Shown here one piece after another: positions 34,664 through 47,216 of a DNA stretch of 64,000 nt (the stretch's first letter is position 1; each line of letters opens with the position of its first letter). Both the position numbers and the translations under genes were made by a program. The stretch is from contig CAJINV010000004.1 in the NCBI GenBank assembly GCA_905178155.1, positions 4,644,518 through 4,708,517 of the forward strand, given 5' to 3'. This stretch comes from Amoebophrya sp. A120. Lineage: Eukaryota > Sar > Dinophyceae > Syndiniales > Amoebophryaceae. The notes below the pieces were generated by a model that saw only the letters and a program-made list of their open reading frames with translations, was not told the DNA's origin and did no database searches.

Positions 34664-37600
34664 AACGAACCTCCCGCGATGTACTTCCATACCTACGTAA
34701 AGGTAAAATGAAAATGAAATAAATAAAAAGCACTCTGCCCAGTTTCGTCAACCAGTTGTCCACCACTGTATGATGGCCGTGGCCCCACCAGGCGACAGCG
34801 TTCTACAGATAAAGTGTTGTTAGAAGAATTCAGTTGGGCCATAGTGGAACAAAATTCAATGAACGCAATGCAACGATGTGGCTCGCCTTTCTATAAGAGT
34901 TGTGCACAGTGATGTCCTGCTCAGTGACGCCCGAGCAACAGAGGTGGGAATATTAAACAAGAGGTGTTAGAGCAAGTCGCGCAACAAGGTTGCCGCCGGT
35001 TGTATGGGATAGGCAGTGGACAAAACATTAAGCCGCTCCCACGAATGTTCGCGTGCTGCGATAAGAAAAAGTTCTTGATGCTGCTGATGGAACATGTTTT
35101 TTTTTCGTTTCACCGATCCATTGCTGAAAGATCCCTTCTGATCCTCGATACGTTTGCTTCATGATCCGCGCGACCTGTTTTGGTACATGAGTTTTTCCTG
35201 CTCAAGAAGTGAACGCTGTGCAAAGCTGAACAGGTGGCAGCGCTCTGCAGCCCCTACGCCTACGCCACAAGCACAACTACCTTGAACAGATGTAGCGTAC
35301 TGGCGTGAAGATCTCAACAAGCGTTCTGGTGCTCTTTCCTGAGTAGTGGCCCCGACTGCTTGATGATGTTGCTGGCTGGTGATTTTCAGCTGGTCAAGGG
35401 AGCATCGCTGTTCTTCCTAAAAGCGTCGAGACTAGACATATGACTTCAAAAGCGACAACATTACCACTTGGCTTCCTTTACTGCAGCATGATTCGCATCT
35501 AATTTGATTTGTTTGATGTCATTGTCAAGACCAAGAGTAAGAGCAAGATGTTTTTGCGACATGTTATAAATATTTATCGCGCGCTAGCGCTACGTCGAGT
35601 ACGAAGCACTAGCTGTACCGGGCGGCGACATCTAGAATGAACACGACAAGATGAACTACTTACGAATTGAAAACAACTTCACACGTATAACAAAATTGAA
35701 AAGCCAAAAAAGCGGCTGCCGCCATCGGCACATCGCGACGCCACTGGTCCCCCCGGCTGTGCTGGGAGCGGAACTCATCAAATTACGATCTATCTCAATG
35801 TGTCGACAACTCATTCTCTTCTGGAGCTCGGCGTAACGACTCGACACAAAAAAGGGACCGACTTCGAGGTAGCTACCCGTGGCACAACCCTTGCTGTGCA
35901 GCACCGACTGCGGAAAACGTCTGCGGTTGTTGCAAGGGTGAGCACGACCGCGTCGACCGAGGATTAATTATTGACCCAGCCGCACGACCAGGACCGTGAT
36001 AGTGGTATGATTCAAATTCTCCGACTACACCTAGAAATCAAAGAAGTGCCTGCGATTATTGCCTTTTCTCTACGTGAAACTGCAAGGAAGTCGAAATTTT
36101 TATAATCACCCCAATCGCTAAACGCTATCGCGTTTATCCACTCCGAACGTCCCTGCATTTATACGGATCGGAAAAACAAAAAAAATGAACATATCCTGTA
36201 CCAGGTACTGGAGTGTAGATACTCCGAGTTTCCATTCCCTTACAACACGAGCCCGAAAATAAGTAGGCCGCTGAACGAAAGGCGTGGCGCGTGGTAACCC
36301 TAAGGCTGCGTGCTTTGTTGAATCCGTGCAGGGATAAAAGCCTGGTTTGTGAAGCTGGTGGAGGCGGAGGCAAGCCTTTTGAAGTGCGCTGCTGTGGTCA
36401 GGGTCACCAACATCGTATTTCTTTTGTGATGAAGAGGACTCATATTTAATTTTACCAGACGCGTGTGTAAGTTTCCGTAATGGAGGCTCTCTACACCAGA
36501 GGACCTTCTCCCAGCTTATGCTCAACGTCAACACAGGTAGTTCAACGTGTACACCTCTACGCGTTTCGTTCAACTCGCTACGCGTGCTCCCACACCACAC
36601 GACTTGGAGCGCTCTTGTCGCCGCCCTGGTCTGGAGCACCACGCACCGCCTTGGCGGGTGCGGCTAGTCGACTCTTTGGAGGTGCGACCAAGCATATTTG
36701 ACGCACGGGCTCGTAATTAAGTACGGGAGACGGAGGACACGGGAACCATCGCACAAGCATTCATGAATGACAATCGTGATCATGTATGAACTTCAAAGAG
36801 AGTTTCATTTTTTTTTTTACCAACATAGCATTGGCACTGTCGAAATGCATTCCTTCTCACGTATACATGGTTGCGTGCCTCTAGTACAACTAGCATGGTA
36901 GAAGTGACGAGACAACAGATTTACCACATAAAACTAGCAGCTCAACAACTTCCACTCTAGGTACGAGTCGGCCGGTCTGAATTTTTTACTTGGTCTCCAA
37001 GACGACTTCATCTGAAGGCTTATTCTTGGAGGTCGTCGACGCCACAAGGCGTAGTCTTAGAGCTCGTCGACGCCACAAGAAGAACTCCAGTCGCGTTTGT
37101 AAAGGAGCTGGAGTGCGACGGGTGAGCATTATACATAGATATTCGAGAACAGCGACGTATCACCCGCTACCGACTTGTTCGAGAACTACAACCGAAGAAC
37201 TTGATTGCCATTTCGCTTTGATGAATATAGAATCATGTGCGAGGTCACTTCGTAATCATTGTTCATGAATATTATCTTGGAAAATAAGTGGTCATTCACC
37301 CATGTATCAGGTGCATCCAATTTATTACAACGAGGAGAACCTCCGCCGTTTTTCTTCTCGTGCGTGAACACGAGCCAGATTCTGGCTGGAACTAAAAACG
37401 CGTGCCAGAGCTGCTATAAAACCTCTCTGCTCGTGCTGTCCAGGATCACGTTGAAGGGCAGCAAGGCTGTGAAGGAGAACGAGAACGACACTAAGGCAAA
37501 TACCATATCCGAGGCGGGGGACTCTCGTAACATTTTCATAATTTTTTGAATAGAGATAACAGGAATAAATTGGTGTAAAAGTAGATAAAGTGATGAATTT

Positions 37601-37906
37601 CTGCTAGAATAGAAAAAAAACTCCTGTTCCTCGATGCTTTTGCTAGTCAGACAGACGATTCATAATTTTCAGGTACGGCGGGCCGCTCGTCGTAGGTCCG
37701 TTGGAGGGCGGTGTTTCGCCTGGACCTCCTGGAGCCCGTAGATTGCAACCCCATTATTTTCATCTCCACCAAGGAGAAGTGTGCAGGTGCAGGACAAGAC
37801 CGCATATTACTTAATAAGACCATCTACAACACGCAAGTCGGAGCACCATCCGGCTTTTTTTTGAGACGAGGAGGAAGCGAGGACCACGACAACTACTTGG
37901 AACACG
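34664..37906. other. intergenic, about 3.2 kb, possible unresolved exons near its end
   Basis: Mostly without coding character. A 16-base repeat TCGTCGACGCCACAAG lies at 37033-37048 and 37064-37079. Between 37259 and 37900 two frames look partly coding (VKENENDTKANTISEAGDSRN, and FRLDLLEPVDCNPIIFISTK), but I could not join them into one gene by GTA...AG introns in matching phase. Confidence 0.45.
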
Positions 37907-40900
37907 ATGAAGTTGAACCACTTAGCCCGCACGGCCGCAGCTCTTGCTGCGGGCTGCACATTCCGGGGGTACTTGACGGAGTTGATATCCCTCAACGACA
38001 TCGCTATCCTGTTTTCCACCGGGCCGCAGCCCTGCGTTTTGTTCGCTGCCGCGGACGAAATAATCGTAAGCGGAGCGAAGGATCATGACTACACGGGGGA
38101 GGGAAAAATCAACATCAAGGACGTCGTCTTGGACGACACAAAGAACAACAAACCGGCAACGCAGCCGAAGCTCGACGAAGAATATTTGCTTGCTGCAGGA
38201 GCCGAGGAACTGAAAAATCTTGCCGGGACCACGGCCACGACATCTTTGCCCAAAGCGGATGTCTCTACTACTTCGCAAGAAGATCCGGTTGACGGCAATA
38301 AAGACCTCGGTAGTGGCGGGGAGAAACGGGCACAGGACAAGAGCAGGGAACGGCGGACGGAATCTGCTGCTGCAGCTAATGCGGGAACTACTACTGCGCC
38401 TACAGCTACAGGATCTGCTACTGCTGCAATGGAAGCAGGAACCGGGCCTCCACATGCAGGGCAGGTGGTCCGAGAAGACGATCAGCAGATGAACCGCTAT
38501 AATTTTGAGGTTGCTCTTCCTGATACGGGAAATAAACCAGGGGTGGCGACGAAGGACGGAGAGAACGAGAAGGGGGATGGAGCAGGTGAAGAGCCCAAAA
38601 CCTCGAGCTCCATCGCATCCTTGAACAATGCACAGGAAGATCCAGATCTTCTTGCAGAGAAACAACAGGAAAAGCATCATGCGCCTCAGCCGGTTTCGAC
38701 GGTGCAGCAACATGGCGTGAAGACGGCGCCCACGACACCAGGGTTGGCTGCAGGAGCTCAGAACAAGGAGCAGAAGGCTGCTGGCTCGCAGCCGGGATCT
38801 CTGTCGCACGACAGCGGCCGCGGCTCCGAGGAAGATCTGTTAAAACTGAAGAATGAACAAGTTCAACCCGGCGCTCCTCCATCGGAGAGTACTACAGGAC
38901 CTCCAGCGAATCATCACGGGAAGGCTGAACCTGAAGCAGCTGCAGCTGTGCAAGAAGAAGAACTGAAAAATCTTCCCGGCACGATGACAGCGACATCTTT
39001 GCCGCCCGAACAAGCGGATATAGTCTCTTCGCAACCGGCATCAAACGGCAAGCACCACGGAGGAGCAGGTGGGGAGAAAAAGAACAAGGCAGCGGGCCAG
39101 AGCGGGGAAAAACGGATGGATGCTGCTCCTACTGGTGCTGCTGCCACTACTACAACTGTCGGCACAACTTCGGATGGGGGTACATCGAGCAGTGAAAAGG
39201 AGATGGTTGCTGCTCCTGCTGCTGGTGCAGGAGCCAGTGCTACTACTACAACTGTCGGCACAACTACAGATGGGGCTACAACGCCGAGCAGCGAAGGGCG
39301 GATGGATGCTGCTGGTCCTGGTGTAGTTGGTACAACTACAGATGGGGCTAGTACAACACCGACTGGCAAAAATACAGGTGAAGCTGCAGTTGTACAACCT
39401 GAGCGAGCATTTGGGAAGAAAAAGTTGGAACAAGACGAGTACGACCAGAAAAGCGTTGAGGGAACAACTTCTACCACGACGGAAAACAAAGATCTACCAG
39501 GGGCTGGGGAGATGAAGCAAGATCACTTCGAACACGAACAACAGCAAGATCAAGATGTACTTCTCAAAGAGTCCGCAACAAATGATCCGCAGGTGAACAA
39601 CAATGAAAAGCATGATCATGATCATGATCATGCCAACAACTACGATGTGAATGCAGTTGCGGAACAAGATGAACAAAAGGAGGACACCAGCAAAACTACA
39701 ACAACTCGATCGATTTCTGCCGTGCAGCAGCCAGAGGAGGCGGAGACCACAGCGGGGTCGTCCTTGGCAAAGCAGACTGATGACCAGGCTGCTGGCGCGG
39801 GGGCATCAGCTTCACCACGCCGCAGCAACGAAGAAGAAGAAGCAAAACTGAAGGGAGATGGACTTGGACAGCAACAAACTCAAGCCGGACCCGCCTCGCT
39901 GTCGAGTACAACTTCTACAACGTCTTCAGCTAAGGACGAAAATAAAGATGAAGCTGCACCTGGGAAGAAACTGAAAAATCCTCCCGGACCGAAGACCACG
40001 ACGGCGGCGACGTCGAAAGACACCGACTCCACCCAGGACAGCGAAGTCGATAGAAGAGAAAAGAAGCGATTGATGGCGTATGCAGCCCACAAGGAAGCTG
40101 AGGCCGAAAAGCGGAGAAAAAAAAGAATGGCAGCGGTGGAGCGGCATAAAAACGAGGAGCACGGACCACCGCTGGATACGGTGACAGTCCCCGTTTTCGT
40201 CCAGCCAGTGCCGATGTATGACGGCACTGCCGATCGCTACGACCATGACCACCGGCACCAAATCATTGCGGAAAAGACGCACGACCTGTCGATTCACCTG
40301 GAGGATCGCGCCTATGGCGCTACGACGGTGCTGACTCTGGCGTTTCTGCTGTCCATTTCATCGCCAGTGGAAAGGCTTGTTTTGCGAATACCCGAGGACT
40401 ACCAAATGGTCAAAGTTGGCTCGGCTGAGCTGCAAGATGCAGATGACCAAACCTGTCCACTGATTGACCTGCAAGAATCCCCCAGCATGAAATTCCAGCC
40501 AGACGGAGGGAACAAGCCGGGAAATGGGCAAGCAGCTTCTGGGTCATCTGACGCTGCTCAACAACAATCTGCAAGTACTGAGATGAACGATCGCGTGCTG
40601 CGCTACCTGCCCGCCGCAAAAGTTTCGTTTTCCGAATGTGTGAAGCGAAAAAACGCAAACCTGTTTGACATCTCCTTTTCCAAAAACGATCTCCTCTGCC
40701 CGTTTCAGCCAGAAGTGACGAACGTGCACTGCAGCGAGCCGGGACGCGGCGCCGTACACGCAAAAGTAGAAGAGGCGAAGCAAGGCACTGGGCACGTAGA
40801 GCTGCGACAGCAATACGCACTCCAGCTGCTTGTCCATTTGCCCGACCGCAAGCAGTTTTCTTTGAATGACTTCCGTTTGACAGCAGTGAGCACTATGCCG

Positions 40901-43900
40901 AGTACCAAGCATCTAGGCACTGAAAAAGATGACGTGCCCGAGGGGAACGCGGAGGACGTAGCAACTGGAAAAGCGGTGCCAGGTATGCATATGCACGAGG
41001 TGACGGTCACGATTCATGCAGATGGGCCAGCTTTGAAACAGCGAACAGCAACCCGATCGGAGGAGCTCGATTTCGCGCAGAGGGAAAAGGAAAGGACTGA
41101 ATGCACCTACTCCCAATGGGTCGACTGGAACTGCAACACGGAGTGCGGTGGGGGCGTTCGGTTGCGCACACGACGAATGCTCCTCAAAGGCTGTGCTGAA
41201 CCAGAACCCGTGACAGAATTCATCCCTTGCAACACGTTCCCTTGCGAAGCGAATTTGCAGTGCCAAATCAGCCCATTTGCGGCTAACGAGCCGCCGTTAT
41301 GCTCGTCTACCTGCTGCGGCGGTCAGCGAAGCTACCGGGATGGTATGTACGGGGGGCACTGTCCGGACTACATGGATTTTGGAGTAGAGTTATCACAGGG
41401 AATAAAAGTGCTAAATGTTCTTAACGGACTTTCGCATGCTGGAATACACGAGAAATGATGCGCCGCAGGTTTGTATTTTTGCATAGCATGTATCATGATA
41501 CTGATCATACAGATAGATAGCGAACATTAGTCATGGATGATTGCAAGAGTGTGATGAATAAGAATGCCTCAACACGAACCGCGTTAACGTTAAGCACTTC
41601 TTTTTTGTCTGATAAGAGCGTCATGAGCCGTGCGTAACACAAGAGGAGGAGCAGGAGGGCAAAGCAATCAGCCAGGGCGTTGATGCGCCGGAAAAGTCAG
41701 CGGCAGCACGGACAGATTCTTCAGCAAGTTCACCTTCAAGCGTCTCTGGTAGCACCCGCAACGAGGAACAAGCGCAGGAGAATTCCAGAAACGACCCCAT
41801 GCTCCACAACATTGATCCACCGCAAGGGAGTATCGCAAGAAAAAAACTGTCTCGGTCCTCTCAAACCGTTGCAGGCTCAGCAACGGAAATTTGCTCAGCA
41901 TGACCTGGCAAGCCTGCGATGCGTCAGACGCAAGGGAAAACACATATGGAAGACGATAGTCTTGCATGTCGAGCATGACAAAAGACGGTCTCAAGCTGCT
42001 CCAAAATGCGCATTACAGGTTGCGGCCGAGATGACAGGAGTTTTTTCTCACGATATAGAGTACGAGTACCCAGTGGCGCGGGTACCAAGCGGACTGCGAG
42101 TACGAAGTCGACGAGGATGGGAATGAGGTATGGACGCCTACGGGGGAGTGCTCCGAATTCTGCGGACAGGGGCTGGAGCATTTCCTTCGAATGACCACGA
42201 ACAAGCGGTTTTCGCAGGACTGCCCGATCCCGCAGAAGTATGAGTCCTGCATCGGAGTTGCTAGCACCATGCTCGGCGAAACTACCTGTCGACCGTTCAT
42301 GTTACTTCTGCGGCGCCCGGGCGAGATGCAGTACTTGTACGAACTCGAAATGGACGCTATGAACTTTCTAGCCCAAGAACAGGAGACGATCGCTTCGAAC
42401 AAGAAAGACAAATCTGCTGCCGGAGGACAAGACACATCAACATCTTCTGGAGGCAAGACCACATCCACGGAAACCTCCGACAGTAGAAACCCAGTGGCCC
42501 TTACCGGATCCGTGTTTGAAGTTACTCTGATCTTTCAACCGAAATATCAAATGCAAAAATCAAAATGTCTAGTTCTGTAAGATTTAGATTGCTAGGTTTG
42601 TCATGTAGGTTTTCCAGCATGACCCGCGCGGTGGCGGTCGCGGTCTGGCATGCACGGCCTAGCATGACAGATTCTGCGAGATCTCTGTCATGCCTTTCCT
42701 GCATGAGAAATTGCCTCTAAACTTGTTCAAAAGTGGACAACTTTTGGTTATCTTGCAACACAAATTTTTTCACGATCCAGATGTTTGATGTAGCATGACA
42801 AGTTACACTCTTCCAGACCCAGACATATTTGCAATGCATACGAAGTCTTCCGGCACCATGCTAGAGGTCACTGCGCCTCCGGGGTACTCGTTCCTCCCTG
42901 ATGCAGGTACCAAGGCGGAGAGTCAACTGATCGCGGCTGGGGAAGCGGGCGTGCCCTGTCCAGAGTCCTTGATTCGGGATTCGAGCTTGCCCATGTTAAA
43001 GTCTTACGTCGAAAACCCATGCACCGTGACACTGACAAGTACTACAGGCGAGGAGTCCGCCTCGATGATGGAACAACAAGAACCGTCCGCATCTCTTCAG
43101 GTTCAGGTTGCGAAAACCACCGCCGGTGATGAAATCGAGCAGACCTTGGAAAAATCGTCACAGTCGAGCAGATATCCTGTGCAAGAGTATCGCACTCGTA
43201 TAAATGCATTACCAATTATTTTCTCAGCATGAGAAATAAAATTTGTAAATGCGGATTTGCCTAACGAAAAAGATTTGTAATGCATGACTGCAATTACCAC
43301 GAGTGCGATACTTTTGCAGTTCATAGCAGACCTCAGCAGCGCGCGAGTGACGGTGACAAACAGTCGGCCGCCAAAGGAGGACTTCTGCCAGATGGCACTG
43401 CGGATCGTGACGGGGCAGCGCCGGTGGGAGGGGTAAAAAGCAATAAAGAGACTGGCACTAAATCGAAATCCGACAGCACGGCGAAGCCGAGCGCCAAACC
43501 ACCGCAGAAGAGTCAAACCATCCGACTGGACCTGCACGACGTGGTGACCCCGAAAAGACCTCCGCGAAGCGTGTGCTGGCTTGCGCGGGGGAGCGAGTCC
43601 GAGTGGTATGAGGAGAACAAAAACTCCAAGCTTTGTCTGATTAGACACCCCCGCACGTACTACTTGACCGTCGCGGTGGCAGCGCCGACGAGCTTGTGCA
43701 ACGGCAGCTTCGAGCGTGTTGAAGTCGGGTTTGACCTCTCGGAACTCCGTTGCAAAGAGGACCCGGGGTTCTGGAGCTACACCGTGAAGGGCCGAAAGAC
43801 CGCGACTATGGCGCGGACGCGGGCTATGGGAGTGTCAGGATTGAAATCGGCAAAGTTGAAATAAGAAGAACTTGTAATGCATGCAATCGATACCAGTTGG

Positions 43901-44621
43901 AAGCCTAACTGCCAAGCGGCGCATGACAAACTTCGACACCGTCCAAATCCAGTTTGTCATGTTGTTTAGGGACAGAAGGCGTCCTCTGTCATGCTACTTT
44001 AGCAGCTGCATCGCAGACCCCAAACAGGCTGACGGTCGACCTCACTTGCCATCCCTGCAAGAGAGGCACTTCATGCCTTGCAGTTTATGCATGAGAAATT
44101 ATTTCAACTTTGACGATTTCAATCCTGACGGTTCCATACGGGCCCACTCGAGGGTGATGAAGGCGCGCTCCGCTATGGCGCTCTCAACTGTTACATTCTC
44201 AGCTGTTACATGAATTTGTCATCCAAAAACAGCAATAGGGAAAGGGGCAAGCTTGCAAGTCTTGCATCACCAATCTGGCACGGATTTAGATGCTGTTTAG
44301 CCCTTCGACAATTTGTCATGCGAAGCAGCGTGATTATCTTGCGGCCCCTGGTCATTTTGCATGACAAATCATGTAACAGTTGAGAGTGTAACGCTTGGGA
44401 ACGCCATATCCGTGGTGGACAGCTTGGACACCGACAGCTTTGTCACCGCGGGAAAGGTTTCCTGTGGCGTCTCGCGACCCTGTCCGGTGGAGAAACCCTA
44501 TTGCCGGGCGGAGTTCGACGGGGTTTGCACCGCAGAGTCGGAGTTTTTCGGGATCCCGTTGCAGAGAATGGACCGCGGAGCCGCGGAAGATCCTGGGGAG
44601 GTTGTGAAGGCAGAGGTGTAG
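37907..44621 (+). CDS. secreted thrombospondin-type-1-repeat protein, candidate adhesin
   Basis: Exons 37907-41383, 41619-41830, 42061-42544, 42846-43172, 43331-43824, 44144-44173 and 44414-44621 give 1,743 residues. One intron is GTA...AG (41384-41618); five are introners. The N-terminus (MKLNHLARTAAALAAG) resembles a signal peptide. Residues about 60-720 are acidic/Thr/Ala-rich low complexity, with a recurrent LKNLPGTxTATSLP motif. A basic helical stretch (HKEAEAEKRRKKRM) leads to a globular Cys-containing region. TSP1 repeats follow: TYSQWVDWNCNTECGGGVR with a closing PC (residues about 1066-1113), a second with CSSTCCGGQRSY, and a third with ECSEFCGQGLEHFL. TSP1 modules mediate adhesion in alveolate surface and secreted proteins. 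No membrane anchor is seen. The TAG stop at 44619-44621 is followed in frame by the next ORF, so this product may be longer. Confidence 0.7.
39115..39370 (+). repeat. imperfect coding tandem repeat (TTTVGTTxDG units)
   Basis: Three degenerate units, each reading roughly MDAAP-A/G-rich-TTTTVGTTxDGxTxxS, lie in the low-complexity part of the TSP1 protein. They look like slippage or unequal-crossover products and make this region likely to vary in length between strains. Confidence 0.6.
41831..42055. mobile_element. diverged IE-C-like introner element (C8)
   Basis: 225 bp. The left end is TATCGCAAGAAAAAAACTGT then CTCGGTCC; the inverted right end reads TATCGTGAGAAAAAACTCCT. Flanks GGGAG and TAGAG match at only 3 of 5. 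The C-family core (GTCTGGGTC) is degraded. Removal by the common rule gives AGT (Ser) and leads into the third TSP1 module in the correct frame, so excision is supported despite the divergence. Confidence 0.75.
42545..42840. mobile_element. introner element IE-C5
   Basis: 296 bp. The left end is TATCAAATGCAAAAATCAAA; the right end is CCAGACCCAGACATATTTGC then AATGCATA. Flanks CGAAA and CGAAG match at 4 of 5. Removal joins FQPK to SSGTMLEV in frame. Confidence 0.85.
43173..43325. mobile_element. introner element IE-B5, ends swapped relative to interior
   Basis: 153 bp. The left end is TATCCTGTGCAAGAGTATCG; the right end is CTTTTGCAGTTCATA. Perfect GCAGA repeats (43168-43172, 43326-43330). The interior runs in the orientation of IE-B4, but the outer eight bases at each end are of the opposite arrangement, so this copy looks recombinant. 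Removal joins SSR to PQQRASDG. Confidence 0.88.
43825..44138. mobile_element. introner element IE-D3
   Basis: 314 bp. The left end is TATGGGAGTGTCAGGATTGA; the right end is TTTCAATCCTGACGGTTCCA then TA. Perfect CGGGC repeats (43820-43824, 44139-44143). Removal gives GCC (Ala) and leads into a 30-base exon encoding roughly HSRVMKARS. Confidence 0.87.
44174..44408. mobile_element. introner element IE-F2
   Basis: 235 bp. The left end is TATGGCGCTCTCAACTGTTA; the right end is AACGCTTGGGAACGCCATA. Flanks TCCGC and TCCGT match at 4 of 5. Removal gives GCG (Ala) and joins ARS to VDSLDTDSF. It is separated from IE-D3 by a 30-base exon. Confidence 0.86.
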
Positions 44622-44645
44622 CCGGAGTCGGTCTTGGCTGTGCAG

Positions 44646-46687
44646 ATGATGTCGGAACAGTTTGCCGACATGTTCTCGCACTTGACTGGAACGATGGGGC
44701 GTAGCCAAGTACCACAGCCAAAATTGCGTCGCGGTGCTACTTACGTGCCTCTTGGTGAGGACGAGGAGGATGCCGATATCAGTGAATTTCTTGATGATGT
44801 GTTTGATCGTCTCCCTGCTGGTCGGGGCCGCGACGACTGGCTGAGGGTTATACCCTTGCCGAAGGAACCGCCTGCGCCGTACGACCCTCGGGTGGAGTCA
44901 CCAAATATGATGCCGAGCCGCGTTGAGCCGGTTGACTACCTTTGCAAATGTACGGGAAGCGTCGAAGCTATAGGAACAGAGAGTGCAAGTGCAGTGGAAT
45001 TACAAGGCCCCACAATCGCCGTAAAAGAGCGACTCGTGCAGTGGAATCCAGCGTCCCTCAAATATCCACAGGACGAGGCCTACGCGAAGCGAGATTTTCC
45101 AAACTGGCTCGAGTACTTTGGTAGCGATGTGATCGCTACCGATAACGATAAGACGAAGAAGAGTCGATTGATGCGCTATTTCTTCCCGAAAGCGAAACAA
45201 GCCAAAGCAAGCATTTTTGAAGTCAAGCGGAAACAACTAGTGACGCCGAACTCAGAGCAGCCGGGAACAACAGTAGACGTCGTAGAGGTGGAATACAAGC
45301 TTTCCCCGACCGAAGCCGAACCTGGTGCAATTGCAAAAGAAGGTAGCTTCAAGTTGATAAAGGCACCGAGACCCAACAAGCAGGATCCAGACTTTCAGGA
45401 AGAGTACATAAAGCCGATGCTGATGTTGGAGTTCCAGGACGAGGACGCAGAAACTCCAAAAACCGGCCCCATCAGTTTTCGCCTCTTCGAGAAAATCAGC
45501 GCAACTACGACCGCTTCAGCTGTGACACTCTCAACTGTTACCTTTAAGCACATCTTTTTGCGTTGTGGTTATGACGCAAAAAAATGATAAGCAGATACAA
45601 CTTCTTGATTGGGTTTATTGCTTCGGCTTTATTAGTTTGCTCAAAAAGTAAAAGTATGCGGCTCGGCAGTATGATACTGCCAAGCCACATACTTTTACTT
45701 TTTGAGCAAAATAATGTAGCTTTTTTGCCGCCTGCGTGAGCCTGGCATGATGCAAAAGGCGATCGAGGGAGATTTCTGTTTTGCATTGTCAGAAATCGCC
45801 AAAAACCTGTAACACCTGAAGTCGTCACATCAGCTGGGGATCTCATACACTTGCTAAAGGAAAAGGAGAGCAGCATTGCGAAGTTACTCCGGGAGGCGTT
45901 CATGATCGGCTACAATCCTTCAGTACGTTCTGGAAAGCGTGTTTCTGCTAGGAACATACCCCCGCCGGGGACAAGCTGGGTTTTCAAAGGACGCGAGACG
46001 GAGAAGGAGAAGGCGAGCGCATTGGAAGTTACTTCAGCGGCCGCCGTCGGCGCTGTTTTGAAGATAGACGAAGAAATCATAGATGACAGTCTCGATGCGC
46101 TCATAAAAGATAAAGATTTTATTTTATCTCAGTCTCGACAGCAACGAATCAGGAAAATAAACGATGGCCTACGTGCTGCGGAACAGACGCGCCCTTCCTT
46201 CCGCTCAGAAGACCGCTTGAAGATGAAGTTGCTTCAGAACGCCGCATCCACAATGATCGAGGTTGTCAAAGAGCAGGTCAACGAGGAAAAAGAACAGAAC
46301 GTGCGCACCGAATCGAGGGTTTTGGCTGTAACTTGCCACAATGCATGCCTCAACCTCGTGCGCGACGCCGATGGACAAGAAGGCGGCATACGCGGCACCT
46401 TTAAAAGTACAGCTCCGAACATGATCCGCTCCGCCCTCGTTCCCTTTTCAGCAACAGCCCTCGCGTCCCAGGAAACCATCAACGACAGGGTCCAATCGTA
46501 TTTACGAATCAATCCCAGTCCCGATAAAGAGCCGAGCCAGTTCACTTCGCATTTATTGGTTCCAGACAGGCCGGGAGGGAGCCTGACTAATGTGCTCACG
46601 TATATAGGGCTTTTGAGGCCAGGTTCTTCAGGCTCGCTGGCACACGTCGCCACGCTCAATGGCGGAAAAGTGAACAGTCTCACTTAA
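44646..46687 (+). CDS. unrecognised protein, in frame with and 24 bases after the TSP1 gene stop
   Basis: Exons 44646-45520 and 45835-46687 give 575 residues, joined by removing IE-F3; the stop is TAA. The frame is the same as that of the TSP1 gene, so only the TAG at 44619 separates the two coding regions. The sequence has an acidic stretch (LGEDEEDADISEFLDDVFDRL), Pro-rich EPPAPYDPRVESP, a DFPNWLEYFGSD segment, and a helical C-terminal half with VKEQVNEEKEQNV. No signal peptide, membrane segment or known domain is recognised. It may be a separate gene (perhaps trans-spliced at TGTGCAG just before the ATG) or the continuation of the TSP1 protein by stop readthrough. Confidence 0.55.
45521..45829. 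mobile_element. introner element IE-F3 with internal 37-bp hairpin
   Basis: 309 bp and diverged: the left end is TGTGACACTCTCAACTGTTA, and the right end read inverted is TGTGACGACTTCAGGTGTTA. Perfect TCAGC repeats (45516-45520, 45830-45834). Removal gives GCT (Ala) and joins TTTAS to AGDLIHLLKEK. Unlike its relatives it starts TGT rather than TAT. Confidence 0.85.
45636..45710. repeat. near-perfect 37-bp inverted repeat, 1-base loop
   Basis: The left arm 45636-45672 and right arm 45674-45710 are inverted copies with two differences that would be G-U pairs in RNA. The arms contain CTCAAAAAGTAAAAGTATG and its complement. It sits in the middle of IE-F3, away from the terminal repeats. Confidence 0.9.
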
Positions 46688-47216
46688 ATAAAGTTTGGCA
46701 CGTGATTCCGCGAAATCAAACTTCGAATCATGAAGCTGCAAATTAATATATCAATCAATCTTCTTCCCCGTGCGACGAAGATTTGGCTCTCTGTATCTGT
46801 GAGTCGTTTTTTTGCTTCGTTCTCCTTCCACTCTAGTGATCGTTAACGCCATCAAGGATAAGGATCAAAAACTGCGACAAGAAAACGAGCAAACGTGATC
46901 GTTTGGTAAGATGAATGAAGATCGCAATCGCTGAAGGTCGAAGGCAAAACGATAAAAGCAACGTAATCTCAGTACGCACCCTGCAGCAAAGAAAGATAGA
47001 TTCTATTAAAGCAGAAGCTATTCTGAAGCGAAGGCCAGCCTTACTTTAGGTTTGCGTTTCTCTACCATCAGGAGTAATTTTCCGGTCCTGCAACTGTATC
47101 TGCATCTACTTGAGTAAGTATAAACTTGTTCGTACTGCTTGGTACTGGTAACACTGTCTAGGTCTTGGTCTACTTACGTAATTATAAAGTTGGTTAAGCT
47201 ACAGAAAATCATCATC
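46688..47216. other. intergenic, about 530 bp
   Basis: AT-rich spacer with no coding character and no introner element. Confidence 0.5.

Noticed and set aside
37259-37900. Extra exons upstream of the TSP1 gene
   Set aside because: Two frames look partly coding but could not be joined by any GTA...AG intron in matching phase or by an introner; reported only as a possibility in the intergenic entry.
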